A DNA stretch of 64,000 nt from Clavibacter capsici (GCF_001280205.1 NZ_CP012575.1:1-64000), one strand, 5' to 3'. Counted from the first letter of the stretch, positions 34,387 through 43,725 are shown. Notes: generated from the sequence alone by a model not told the origin. Made by a program: numbers and translations.

Positions 34387-34563
34387 ATGTCTGACATCTC
34401 ATCTGAATTCGATCTCGACCCCAAGGTCGGTGCGTCCAGCGGGAATGCATCCCCGCAGACGACGCCCGTTTTCGGGCTCACATTCAAGCTGACCGTCAAG
34501 GTGTGCAGGACGATCATCACCACCACCGCCTGCGGCTCCACGCAGACGTCGGGTCGCTGCTGA
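34387..34563 (+). CDS. lanA: Class I lanthipeptide precursor (LanA)
   Basis: A 58-residue peptide, ATG after GAGAGGCAAGAAA. The leader MSDISSEFDLDPKVGASSG carries FDLD, equivalent to the FNLD box recognised by LanB/LanC, and ends NASPQ, matching nisin's GASPR. Cleavage after Gln24 would leave a 34-residue core. The core has Cys40, Cys49 and Cys58, each with Thr four residues before it (T36-VKV-C, T45-TTA-C, T54-SGR-C), plus many other Thr/Ser for dehydration. LanC, LanB and an exporter follow directly. Identification is strong from leader, core and neighbours. The ring pattern is prediction. I know of no described lantibiotic with this core. Confidence 0.9.
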   Translation: MSDISSEFDLDPKVGASSGNASPQTTPVFGLTFKLTVKVCRTIITTTACGSTQTSGRC

Positions 34564-34575
34564 CACGAAGCCTGT

Positions 34576-34606
34576 GGGTGTTCCGGCGCACATGGCCGGA
34601 ACACCC
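34576..34606 (+). terminator. Attenuator-like hairpin between lanA and lanC
   Basis: GGGTGTTCCGGC (34576-34587) and GCCGGAACACCC (34595-34606) make a perfect 12-bp stem with a 7-base loop, followed by CTTTCC. Such partial terminators after lantibiotic precursor genes keep precursor mRNA above that of the enzymes. It also rules out the GTG at 34574 as a sensible lanC start. Confidence 0.75.
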
Positions 34607-34624
34607 CTTTCCGCTTTGAAGCCC

Positions 34625-35923
34625 ATGATCACGTACACGACTCACGCGATGGAAATCCTCGCGACACGCCTCGCGGACGAGGCAGCCATCCGCGCAGCCG
34701 TCTCGGACGCGGACGCTCTCGACGTGGGCATGTCATGGGACGGCCGCAATCTCGGCGATGGTCATGCCGGCGTCTCCTTGGCGCTGTTCGCGGCCACGCT
34801 GTCGACCGGCGTCGACTTCGATCGCGAGGCCATGGCGCATCTCCGCTCGGCGGTGCAGCTGAGCACTACCGCCCCCTTCACATCGCTGGGGCTCTTCGAC
34901 GGAGCTGCCGGCCTGGCGTCTGCCATGGCGGAACGGTCCATCGTCGACGAACGGCTGCTCCCATCCGCAAGGCGATTCCATCAAGTCGTCGTCACGCAGC
35001 TAGGAGCCCGCACGCCGCCTCCTGAAGGTGGCTTCGCTGACGGGAGCCCGTATGACGTCATCTCCGGGGCAGCCGGTCAGCTCCTCTTCCTCTCCGCCGC
35101 CCCCCGAGCCGTGAGCGGTCCCGACGACGGGGCTGTTGCGTCCGGGCTCATGGACGTCCTCGCCGACCTGTTGCAGGCGAGCACCTCCGTGACGGAGGCC
35201 TTCACGGTGGACAGGCGCTACTTCATGCCGGGGAGCACGTACGAAGTGCTCTCGACCGGCGACTTCGTCGATCTCGGCACCGCACACGGCGTAGCGGGCA
35301 TCGCGCTGGCCCTGGCGTCGGCCGCGAAGCGCTTCGGGGCACGACCTGTCGTCACCGACCAGCTCCGCCGGGTGAGGGACTGGCTGCTCGACATGGCCGT
35401 CCCGGAGCCGAGCGGATGCCTGCAATGGCCACGTGGACTGGAGGTGCACGGCTCCGTGACGATGCGCTCGACGGGGTCGGCGTGCGCCTGGTGCTTCGGG
35501 AGCAGCGGACCAGCCGTCGCCCTCCTCCGCATCGCCGAACTCCTCGGTGACGAAAGCTCGGCGTCCGGCATGCGGGCCTCCATCGAGTCGAACGTAGAGG
35601 CGTTCATCAGCACGCCGACGACCGACTTATCCTTGTGCCACGGCGCAGCAGGCATGCTGGTCTTGCATTCTGTGACGTCCCACGGCTCGACGGTGCCGTC
35701 GACACGCTGGGCCGCCAACGACGAGCTGCTCGTGAGCCGGATCATGCAGAGCATCGATACCGATGCCCCCTTCGGCATCGTCAGCGCGGGCCTCGACGGA
35801 CAGCCCCTCCACGACCCCACCTTCCTGATGGGCGCGGCCGGCACCCTGGCCACGCTGGCAGGACGAACCCATGACGCCCAACCGATCTGGCACCGCTACT
35901 TCACCGGAGCACCCAATGAATGA
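34625..35923 (+). CDS. lanC: Class I lanthionine synthetase cyclase (LanC)
   Basis: 432 residues from MITYTTHAMEIL at 34625. It adds cysteine thiols to dehydrated Ser/Thr to close thioether rings. The double-helix toroid motifs are visible: LGDGHAGVSLAL, GLFDGAAGLASAM, ISGAAGQLLFL, GTAHGVAGIALAL, and the zinc ligands Cys290 in AWCFGSSG and Cys338-His339 in LCHGAAG. All three ligands are present, so the enzyme should be active. No clear ribosome site precedes the ATG; translation may depend on the hairpin region. It overlaps lanB by 8 bases. Confidence 0.92.
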   Translation: MITYTTHAMEILATRLADEAAIRAAVSDADALDVGMSWDGRNLGDGHAGVSLALFAATLSTGVDFDREAMAHLRSAVQLSTTAPFTSLGLFDGAAGLASAMAERSIVDERLLPSARRFHQVVVTQLGARTPPPEGGFADGSPYDVISGAAGQLLFLSAAPRAVSGPDDGAVASGLMDVLADLLQASTSVTEAFTVDRRYFMPGSTYEVLSTGDFVDLGTAHGVAGIALALASAAKRFGARPVVTDQLRRVRDWLLDMAVPEPSGCLQWPRGLEVHGSVTMRSTGSACAWCFGSSGPAVALLRIAELLGDESSASGMRASIESNVEAFISTPTTDLSLCHGAAGMLVLHSVTSHGSTVPSTRWAANDELLVSRIMQSIDTDAPFGIVSAGLDGQPLHDPTFLMGAAGTLATLAGRTHDAQPIWHRYFTGAPNE

Positions 35924-38900
35924 ACCCACCGCGCGCTACCGGTACCAGCCCGCCGGCTTCTCCATGACCCGCACCACCCTGAGCCCCCTCAAGCCCCTCA
36001 TCGACGCCTACGCATCCGTCATCGACGCGGAGGCGTTGCGATCACTCATCGATCCTCGCCTCGAGGTGGCCATCGACTACGCCTCGCCCGGGCTGTCGTC
36101 GTGGTACCGGAGCGCGACCCCGCAGCAACTGAACATCGCCGAGTCCAACAAGGCACGCAGCCTGTTGCGCTACATCATCCGATCGCGCTCGAGGCCCACC
36201 CCGTTCGGCCTGTTCGCCGCGACCTCGGCCGGCCCCCTCGCAGACCCTGAGCACCCCGTCGACGCCGACACCGTGGACCCCGACGCGGTCATCGTGCACT
36301 CTCGACCGGACATGGCCCTGATCGACAGCCTCCATAGGAAGGAGATTCTGACCCTTCCGCCAGATGCTCCGGTGAGGAGCAATGCGCTCCGACGAGTGAT
36401 CCACGGGCGCGTGACGCTGCCCGCCGCCTTCGCGATGGGAGCGACCGATGCGGGCGCCGACTTGTCGATCAAAGCCGCGCCGGCGGCGCTCCTCGCGCTG
36501 GAGAGAGCGGCAGACGGCATCACCCTGGACGGCTTGCGCACCGGACTGCGTGATCACTACGAAGGACGCGCGTCGACCGCCGTCCTTAATGCCTTACTGA
36601 CCAACCTTTTGGAGCTCGGCTTCTTGATCCCCGAGGACACGCCGAGCCTCGTGTACGGCGGGTACCGACCGGATCGCTTCCTCCGAGGCCTCCCGGGTCG
36701 CACCTCCGACATGTTGCGGCAGCTCGTCTGGACAGCCCGCGCCAATTCGGTAGACGAGATCGGTCAGCACCTGGAGCGAGCGACGCTCCTGTTCCCCTCC
36801 GAGTCGAACCGAGCGCCCATCGACCTGCATCTGACCACGCCAACGCACCACCTGGCACTCTCCCGTGTCACGGCCGAACGCATCGCCGATGCGGCCACGT
36901 TCATGCAGGCCGTCGCCCCGGCATCTGGCGAAGGCGACGTGGCGAACGAGTACCCCCTGCGGGCCTACCACGCGCAGTTCCTCGATCGCTACGGGTTTGG
37001 CGGCGCGGTCCGCATTGCCGACCTGGTCGACGGGCACCTGGGCTTGGGCTCGGTGGGCGAGCACATCGCCTCTCCCCTTGAGGTCCCCTCTCAGCCTGGC
37101 CGCCTGACGGCATACGAATCCGTCTTGTCGGACGTCCTGATGCGCGGGCTACAGGAGGGCGCCTTCCTCGTGGAGATCACCGAGGCACTCGAGGCGCGCA
37201 TGCGCCTCGCCGTCGGCTCGCAGGGAACCGCACGGACCCCGGTGCATGCGATCGACGTCTTCGCACAGGTGGGACGACACCACGAGGGAGACGGGGAGGA
37301 CCTGATCGTCCTGAACAGCGCGTCGGTCGCAGAAGGAGGGAGCGCTTTCGGCAGATTCGCGCATGTCCTCACGCACGAGGTCAGGGAGTCCCTCCGCGCC
37401 CTCGCGATGACACCGTCTCCTCAGACGGCCGTCCCGACGCAAATGGTCGACTTCCCCCAGGCGGCGCGCGGCGCGAACGTGTCCGTGACGCCAAGCTCCA
37501 CCGACACGAGGATCGTCGTCAACGGCGGACAGACGGACGCTGAGGGCCTCGCCCTCGACATCAGCGACGTGTATGTGACCTCCGACTACGACAGGCTCAT
37601 TCTCTGGTCGCGGAAGCTCGACAGGGAGATCACCATCCGGCGATCGCATGTCCTCAACCCGGAAATGTCTAACCCCGTCGCGCGGTTACTCACTGTGCTC
37701 TCCGACCACTCCCGACGCCCCCTCGGCGGATTCTCCTGGGGGACGTTCGAGGGAAGCCTGCGGCTCCCTCGCGTCGTCCGGCGGGGCGTGGTGCTGCGTG
37801 CAGGCGAGTGGACGCTACCCAAGGCCGACATCGACACCACCGACGCGACGGTCGCACGGGAGCTCGTCGATGCCTGGCGTCAGACCTGGCAGGTGCCGGA
37901 CCTCGTCTACGAAGTTGAAGAGGACAACCGTCTCCTGCTCGACCTGGACAACGACTTCGCCGTGATGCACATCCTGGGCGAGCTGAGGACCCGCAAGCAC
38001 CTGCGATTCCAGGAGGTCCTGCCGGGTCCGGACCAGTTGCGGAGCACCGACGCGGCCGGCGAGGGCCTCGTAACCGAGGTCGTGGTGCCCATCGCGCTCG
38101 TCGCGGTCCCGAGCGGCAGCGATCGCGGAGCCCACGCCAGCTTGGATCACCACGCGTCGCCATCCTGGGCGGCGGTGCATGAGCCGCACTTCATCGACGA
38201 TCCCCTGCAGGTCGACGACGAGTGGCTCTCTCTGCAGGTGTACGAGCCGGCCGCGCAGCACAGGCGGACGCTGCTCGAGCTCGACGAGATGCTCGGCCAC
38301 CTGCTTCGCGGATCCCCGCGATCGCGGTGGTACTTCGTGCAGTACCAGGACCCGCGACCTCACCTGCGGATCAGGCTGCATGTCGGCGAAGACCGGGCCG
38401 CGCTCACGCAGGCTCTCCGGGCGTGGTGGGAACCCCGGCGCATCGAGGGACTCTTACGAGACGTGCTTGAGGTGCCGTACCGCCCGGAAAAGGGGCGGTA
38501 CGGCGGTGCGGCGATGTTCACGTTCTTTGAGACGTTTTTCGCGAAGGAATCGTCGGCGTACCTGGCCGCGCTCCGAACGACCTCGGAGCTCGACGACATG
38601 GCGGTCGCGGTCGCAATGCTCGATGCCTACGCGCGCACGGTGTTCGACACCTTGGAGGAGCGGCTCGCGTTCGTCAAGGGCGGCGTCGTCGGTGCGGAAC
38701 GGAATCCCAAGTCCATAAGGTACCTACGCGAGAACCGCGCCGTGCTGCATGCGCTCGTTTCCAGCTCGTCGGGAGCTGATCACGATCCGCCCGCCATCGG
38801 TGAGGGACTCCGTGACCTGGCCGCATCGAGCGAGCGTGCTTTCGGTGCGTTGCTTCGCTCCGTCAGGGATCTGGGCTGGGATGACCTTGCCGATGCGCAT

Positions 38901-39059
38901 CGCGAAGGCATCCTCCGCAGCGTCTGGCACATGACCTGCAATCGCGTCCTCGATCACAGGTCGCTGGCGGACGAGGAGGTCTTCGACGTGTGGCGTGGAG
39001 CCCTGCAGAGCCAGCGCGGCCGCTTGACGTATTTGGAGGAAGCGAGCTCCCATGCTTAG
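35916..39059 (+). CDS. lanB: Class I lanthipeptide dehydratase (LanB)
   Basis: 1047 residues from MNEPTARYRYQPAGFSM at 35916, which overlaps the end of lanC. Full-length LanB enzymes glutamylate Ser/Thr with glutamyl-tRNA and then eliminate glutamate. The N-terminal glutamylation domain spans about 1-700 (SNKARSLLRYIIRSRSRPTPFGLF is the typical early motif; AYHAQFLDRYGFG follows). The C-terminal elimination (SpaB_C) domain spans about 768-1040 (WLSLQVYEPAAQ, WYFVQYQDPRPHLRIRLHV, RYGGAAMFTFFETFF). Nothing is missing. It overlaps lanT by 8 bases, so lanC-B-T are translated as a unit. Confidence 0.93.
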   Translation: MNEPTARYRYQPAGFSMTRTTLSPLKPLIDAYASVIDAEALRSLIDPRLEVAIDYASPGLSSWYRSATPQQLNIAESNKARSLLRYIIRSRSRPTPFGLFAATSAGPLADPEHPVDADTVDPDAVIVHSRPDMALIDSLHRKEILTLPPDAPVRSNALRRVIHGRVTLPAAFAMGATDAGADLSIKAAPAALLALERAADGITLDGLRTGLRDHYEGRASTAVLNALLTNLLELGFLIPEDTPSLVYGGYRPDRFLRGLPGRTSDMLRQLVWTARANSVDEIGQHLERATLLFPSESNRAPIDLHLTTPTHHLALSRVTAERIADAATFMQAVAPASGEGDVANEYPLRAYHAQFLDRYGFGGAVRIADLVDGHLGLGSVGEHIASPLEVPSQPGRLTAYESVLSDVLMRGLQEGAFLVEITEALEARMRLAVGSQGTARTPVHAIDVFAQVGRHHEGDGEDLIVLNSASVAEGGSAFGRFAHVLTHEVRESLRALAMTPSPQTAVPTQMVDFPQAARGANVSVTPSSTDTRIVVNGGQTDAEGLALDISDVYVTSDYDRLILWSRKLDREITIRRSHVLNPEMSNPVARLLTVLSDHSRRPLGGFSWGTFEGSLRLPRVVRRGVVLRAGEWTLPKADIDTTDATVARELVDAWRQTWQVPDLVYEVEEDNRLLLDLDNDFAVMHILGELRTRKHLRFQEVLPGPDQLRSTDAAGEGLVTEVVVPIALVAVPSGSDRGAHASLDHHASPSWAAVHEPHFIDDPLQVDDEWLSLQVYEPAAQHRRTLLELDEMLGHLLRGSPRSRWYFVQYQDPRPHLRIRLHVGEDRAALTQALRAWWEPRRIEGLLRDVLEVPYRPEKGRYGGAAMFTFFETFFAKESSAYLAALRTTSELDDMAVAVAMLDAYARTVFDTLEERLAFVKGGVVGAERNPKSIRYLRENRAVLHALVSSSSGADHDPPAIGEGLRDLAASSERAFGALLRSVRDLGWDDLADAHREGILRSVWHMTCNRVLDHRSLADEEVFDVWRGALQSQRGRLTYLEEASSHA

Positions 39060-40830
39060 TGCCATCTGGCGGGTGTGGCGTACCTCTCCACGACGTTATG
39101 CCCTGGCGGCGCTCATGACGTGGATCGGCGCTGTGGTGCCGGGCCTGCAGATTGCCCTCACAGCAGAGGTCGTGGATGCGGTCGCGGACGGCGCCGCGGC
39201 GGGTGCGGGCATCGAGTACGTCAACGTCGCCCTGCCCCTCTTCGGGCTGTTCGCGGCCCAGGTGGCGCAACGCCTACTCTCGTCGGCCGCGCAGTACCTG
39301 ATGTCGCACGCGGGACTGTTGGCGGACCAGGCATTCTCGAAGCAATCACTCGCGACAGGGCTCGGGCTCTCGCAATCGCACTACGAGGACCCGGCCGAGT
39401 ACAACCGCATCCGACGCGCGCTCTCAGAGATACAGGGCAACCGTGTCTCCTCCTTGCCGGAGACGACCATCGACACGCTCGCTGCGTTCGTCTCGATCGT
39501 GTCGATCTCGGTGTCCTTGTTCTCGTGGCACCCACTCGCGTCGATCCTGGTGCTCCTATCCCCGTTCCCCGGCGTGGGCGTCGCGGCCCTCTTCGGGCGC
39601 CACCGTTGGTCGTTGGACGTCAACCAGACAGAATCACGACGCATGATCAACTACCTCCAAGCGCTGTCAATGAGCGACCAGTCGCACAAGGAGCTGGCCC
39701 ATTACCGACTAGGTGGGCACATACGAGCCCGCTTCTCGAACATGCTCCAGACCCTGCTCCGGCAAGACGTCCAACAGCTCCGTCAGAGCCAGGCGGGAGT
39801 CACCGGCGCGGATCTCTTCGGCATGGGCTTCACCATCCTCGCCCTCGTGTTGGTCGTCAACAGCGTCATAGGCGGTGGGGGGAGCGTGACTGTCGGGAAC
39901 CTGGCCGGCTTCATCCAGGGCATGAACTCGTTGTACGGAGTGACGATCGGGGCCCTGGGAGGGATCGCCGGGATATACCAGGCATCGCTGTACGCGCGAA
40001 ACCTCTTCGACTTCGTGGACACACCGATCGAGAAGCCCTTGGATGGCGGCAAACCCTTTCCAGAGGTCCTGGCCGACGGCATCACCTTCCGCGATGTCCA
40101 CTTCTCCTATCCCGGCACCAAGACGCCCGTCTTTACATCCCTCGACCTGACGCTCCCTGCCAACAAGACAATCGCCATCGTCGGCCCGAACGGAGGCGGA
40201 AAGACCACCCTGGTCAAGCTCCTGCTCGGCATCTACGCGATAGACCGCGGCCAGATCGAATTCGACGGGCTTCCCTCGTCCGCGTACGATCGCGATTCCT
40301 TGCGTAGCGGAATCGGCGTGCTGTTCCAGGACTACGTCCGGTTCGAGCTGAGCGCCTACGACAACATCGCGTTCGGCAACATCGATGACATCGGCAATCA
40401 AGGTGCAGTGTCCTGGAGCGCCGAGAAGGTCCGGATGTCGGATCGCCTCAACCGGTTGAAGAACGGCCTGCACACACCGCTCGGCAGACGCTTCGAGGGA
40501 GCCGAACAGCTGTCCATCGGGGAATGGCAGCGCGTGGCGGCTGCGCGTGCCCTGGTCTCCGAGCCAGGTATCGTCGTGCTCGACGAGCCGACAGCGTCGA
40601 TGGACGCCGAGAGCGAGCACGCTCTCCTCCACGCCCTGAGCAACGGTTCAGGGAAGCGCACGATCATCATCGTCGCGCACAGCTTGTCCGCCATCCTGGC
40701 TTCTGACATCGTGCTGTTCGTCGGCGGAGCCGGGCAAGAGATCCATCTCGGCCCGCATGCTGAGCTGCTCGCCGACGCCCACTACGCCGAGTTCTTCGAT
40801 CGACTGCTCATGAACGCGCGCGGGGAGTAG
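39052..40830 (+). CDS. lanT: Lanthipeptide ABC exporter (LanT)
   Basis: 592 residues: an N-terminal membrane domain of about 320 residues, then an ATPase domain with Walker A GPNGGGKTT (378-386), signature LSIGEWQRVAAARAL (from 487) and Walker B IVVLDEPTAS (about 507-516). There is no N-terminal C39 peptidase domain, as expected for class I exporters of NisT type, which export the modified peptide with its leader. Leader removal therefore needs another protease, and none is encoded nearby. It is the last gene of the operon. Confidence 0.92.
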   Translation: MLSAIWRVWRTSPRRYALAALMTWIGAVVPGLQIALTAEVVDAVADGAAAGAGIEYVNVALPLFGLFAAQVAQRLLSSAAQYLMSHAGLLADQAFSKQSLATGLGLSQSHYEDPAEYNRIRRALSEIQGNRVSSLPETTIDTLAAFVSIVSISVSLFSWHPLASILVLLSPFPGVGVAALFGRHRWSLDVNQTESRRMINYLQALSMSDQSHKELAHYRLGGHIRARFSNMLQTLLRQDVQQLRQSQAGVTGADLFGMGFTILALVLVVNSVIGGGGSVTVGNLAGFIQGMNSLYGVTIGALGGIAGIYQASLYARNLFDFVDTPIEKPLDGGKPFPEVLADGITFRDVHFSYPGTKTPVFTSLDLTLPANKTIAIVGPNGGGKTTLVKLLLGIYAIDRGQIEFDGLPSSAYDRDSLRSGIGVLFQDYVRFELSAYDNIAFGNIDDIGNQGAVSWSAEKVRMSDRLNRLKNGLHTPLGRRFEGAEQLSIGEWQRVAAARALVSEPGIVVLDEPTASMDAESEHALLHALSNGSGKRTIIIVAHSLSAILASDIVLFVGGAGQEIHLGPHAELLADAHYAEFFDRLLMNARGE

Positions 40831-41170
40831 CCGTCACGTGGAGTGGGTGATCGGTCATCATGTGGTGCGAATGCATGACCCGCGCGTGCCCTTCCGTGGT
40901 TGTCCATCGCCATGGTGGCCGTCGTCGCCGCAGGATTCATCAGCTCCTCCGGCGTCAGCATCGGCCTTGCCGCGCTGCTCTTCGTGATCGCCACGGGCAC
41001 CTATGAGGCGCGCAACCGACGGTCAGGCGGCGGCGCCCGCTGGCACCAACGTCACGATGGCGGATATTCCTGGGGGTGCCCGCCGTCGGTCGTCAACACG
41101 CGCCACGCCGACGGGTAGGCGATTCGCGAGCAGACCCCACAGCTGCGGGGCGCCGGTCCAGTGCCCGAGC
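40831..41170. other. No supported gene after lanT
   Basis: A short hydrophobic frame around 40912 (VAVVAAGFISSSGVSIGLAA) exists but has no ribosome site and runs into low-complexity sequence. No hairpin terminator stands out. Confidence 0.35.
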
Positions 41171-42389
41171 ATGACGACCATCGCGATCAGCACGCAGCCC
41201 TCCCAGCCTTTGTTCTCGCGGCGGTTCCTGTCGAGCGTCACGCTTGCGAGCGGCGCCGGCTAGGCCGTGGACTTCGCCCTGCCGCTGTTCGCCGGTGCCG
41301 TGCTCGGCCTCACGGCCGCGCAGACCGGCGCGCTCCTGGCGGGGGGTCTTGCGACGTCGTTCCTGCTCCGTCCGCTCGGCGGCGTCGCCGCGGACCGGTA
41401 AGACTGGGCCATGATCGCCACGGCCTCCGCTCTCATCCTGGGCGCCGGCTATGCGCTCGTCGCCGCCGCCGGCACCTTCCCCGTCGTCCTCGCGGGCGTG
41501 CTCGTCCCGGGCCGGCGGGGCGTTCCTGAGGGTCGCGCTGCGTGCGACCGCCGGCGCCCGCCACCAGGCGGATCCGCGCGCGTTCGCCCGGCTGATGTCG
41601 GCCGAGGAGCTGGGGTCGTGGGTCGTCCTCGCGCCGGCGATCGCGCTCCTCGCAGCGGCTGGCTATGCGCCGACCTTCGCCGCGGCCGCGGCGTACGCGT
41701 TCGTCGCCGGCGTGCTCCTCGCCTCGAGCCGACGCCGGGCGTCGCCGCGGGGGAGTGGCGACGTCGATGCCCCTCGAGTGGCGCCGCTCGTCGACGCCGG
41801 CACCGCGGTCGTGCGCGAGCTCGCCCGCCGGCTGCGCCCGCTCCTGGCTGTGGTGACGGTCATCGGGACCGCGGAGGCCGCGATCGGTCTGCTCCTGGTG
41901 CTGCACCTGCAGCGTGAGCTCGGCCTCGAACCCCTCGCCATCGCGTGGGTGTCACTCCCGGGAGGTATCGCCCTCGCGGTCGCCCCGCCCCACCAGCACC
42001 GGCTCACGGTCCGGTTCGGCCGCACGCCCGTCCTCGTCGGCGCGGCCATCGCCGGCGCCGCGTTCGCCGGCGGGCTCGCACTCGCCCGGGATCCCGTGAC
42101 GATCGCCGTCGTCTGGATCCTGTCTGCGCTCGCGCAGCCCGCGATCCTCCCGATCGAGCAGGCCGCCCTCACCGAGGCCGCCGGCCCCGCCCGCATCGGT
42201 CGCGCGCTGGGCCTCTACGAGGCCACCACGCTCCTCGCCGCCGCCCTCGGCAGCCTCGCCGCCGGGATCCTCTACGACGCCGTCCAGTGGAAGATCGCGT
42301 GCGCGACGTCGGCGGCCGTGATCCTCGCCGGCGGGCTCCTGCTGCCGCGGGTCGTCCGCCGGCTCGCGCCGGCGTCCGCTGCCCGCTGA
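41171..42389 (+). pseudogene. MFS transporter, broken by two stops and a frameshift
   Basis: From ATG 41171 the frame reads QPLFSRRFLSSVTLASGAG, stop TAG (41261), AVDFALPLFAGAVLGLTAAQ, GGLATSFLLRPLGGVAADR, stop TAA (41400), then MIATASALILGAGYALVAAA. Near CCC 41506-41508 the frame moves +1 to GAFLRVALRATAGARHQADP and stays open to 42389, with six or more helices (AFVAGVLLASS, LLAVVTVIGTAEAAIGLLLV, VWILSALAQPAILPIEQ). It is a sugar- or drug-type MFS protein. Two nonsense codons as well as an indel make real decay more likely here than in the singly shifted genes. Confidence 0.65.
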
Positions 42390-42401
42390 GCCACCAACGG
42401 C

Positions 42402-42434
42402 GAGAGGGCCGACCCGTGCCGGGCCGGCCCTCTC
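42402..42434. terminator. Bidirectional terminator between the MFS remnant and lsr2
   Basis: GAGAGGGCCG (42402-42411) pairs perfectly with CGGCCCTCTC (42425-42434) over a 13-base loop, between the convergent MFS remnant and lsr2. Confidence 0.7.
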
Positions 42435-42450
42435 ATGCGTCCTGCGCGCG

Positions 42451-42795
42451 CTAGCTGTTCGCGCGGTACTCCTCGAGCAGATCCGCGGAGATGCGCCCGC
42501 GCTCGGAGACCTTGTGGCCGTGCTCGCGCAGCCACTCGCGCGCCGCGCTGAGGTCCTGCTTCGGGCTCGAGCCGGCCGAGCGGCGGGGTGCCTTCCCAGA
42601 GGTGGCGCGGCCGACGCGGCGGCCCTTCTCGATGTAGTCATCGAGCGCGGTACGCAGCTTGGCGGCGTTGTCGTCGCTGAGGTCGATCTCGTAGTTCACG
42701 CCATCGAGCGCGAATGGAACGGTCTCGCCCTGGCCCTCGTCGATCTGAGTGCCGTCGATGTCGTCAACGAGCGTGGTAAGTACTTTGCGGGCCAT
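42451..42795 (-). CDS. lsr2: Lsr2 nucleoid-associated protein / xenogeneic silencer
   Basis: 114 residues. The N-terminal dimerisation domain (ARKVLTTLVDDIDGT, ETVPFALDGVNYEIDLSD, NAAKLRTALDDYIEKGRRVG) and the C-terminal DNA-binding domain (SAAREWLREHGHKVSERGRIS) with the RGR minor-groove motif are both intact. Lsr2 coats AT-rich, often acquired DNA and silences it, the actinobacterial counterpart of H-NS. A copy on a mobile element may lower the cost of the AT-richer cargo in this window; that is inference. Confidence 0.95.
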   Translation of the reverse strand: MARKVLTTLVDDIDGTQIDEGQGETVPFALDGVNYEIDLSDDNAAKLRTALDDYIEKGRRVGRATSGKAPRRSAGSSPKQDLSAAREWLREHGHKVSERGRISADLLEEYRANS

Positions 42796-42914
42796 CTAAT
42801 TTCCTCCCCAAACGGATTCAGCGCGGTAACGATGCGCTGAATCCCACGATACATGCCCAGGTCCGTACAGTGCGCATTTGCTGGTCGTGGTGCGCCTGTC
42901 GCATTCGTTTTGAG

Positions 42915-43601
42915 TCAGGGGAGCGGGGTGATGAGGTCAGCGCGGTTGTTCTTCATGCTGTTCCCGTCTCGGGAAACCTCATAGTGCTCGAGGTCGTTCG
43001 CGACCTGGAGCGACTCACGATTAAGGAGCTTGAGCAGGTCCTTCGCCGGCAGATGATCGCCGAGCCAGTTGTCGTATGCGTCCGGGGTGAGGTACGCCGG
43101 TATCCGGTCGTGAACCTCGCCCGGAGCCTCGTGCGCGTCCCGTGTGATGATCGCCATCGAGAGCCGCCACTTGTCCGGGTCGTCCTCGTCCTTGGCCGGA
43201 TCCGGCCACGCGGAGACGATGCCGGCCATCGCGATGGCCGCGTCCGGCTGGTAGATGAAGTGCGGTTGCTTGCCCGTCTCCGTGATGACCCACTCGTAGT
43301 AGCCGGCGGTGGGGATGATCGCTCGAGCCGTTGCGAACGACTTCCGGAACATCGGCGACGTCGACACGGTCTCGATGCGCGCGTTGATCGGCTGCGGCCG
43401 CTGCTTCTTGAAGTCCTTCGCCCGCCCGGGCACATACCCCCAATGCACGGCCGGCACCGACCGCTCACCCTCGCGCTCACGCACTAGCGCGACATCCCGG
43501 GTTGGCGCAACGTTGAAGTCATCCCGCAGCGGATCGAACCCGTCCAGCAGATCGGGCAGGAGATCTCCCGAAGCCCGTGTCACTACGAAGCGTCCACACA
43601 T
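42915..43601 (-). CDS. SRAP-family (YedK/HMCES-like) abasic-site shielding protein
   Basis: 228 residues from MCGRFVVTRASGDLL at 43601; the longer open frame upstream is rejected because Cys2 must follow the initiator Met. Cys2 forms a covalent bond with abasic sites in single-stranded DNA. Other conserved elements are FNVAPTRDVALV, HWGYVPGRAKDFKK, INARIETV, PTAGYYEWV and EVHDRIPAYL. All expected residues appear present. Single-stranded DNA arises during transfer, so SRAP genes often travel on plasmids and phages. Confidence 0.92.
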   Translation of the reverse strand: MCGRFVVTRASGDLLPDLLDGFDPLRDDFNVAPTRDVALVREREGERSVPAVHWGYVPGRAKDFKKQRPQPINARIETVSTSPMFRKSFATARAIIPTAGYYEWVITETGKQPHFIYQPDAAIAMAGIVSAWPDPAKDEDDPDKWRLSMAIITRDAHEAPGEVHDRIPAYLTPDAYDNWLGDHLPAKDLLKLLNRESLQVANDLEHYEVSRDGNSMKNNRADLITPLP

Positions 43602-43725
43602 ACGGCGAGTCTTGTCCCTCTCGTGGGGAATGCGACCGGTTGAGCCGTGTGTGTACACGGGATTGCGGGGGAGACTCATGCTTGACGCCACCATTCGGCG
43701 GTCACTTCACAGCAGAGAGGGCGGC

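Noticed and set aside
40912-41118. Short hydrophobic frame after lanT as a lanthipeptide immunity gene
   Set aside because: No ribosome site, degenerates into low-complexity sequence after one helix, and no family resemblance.
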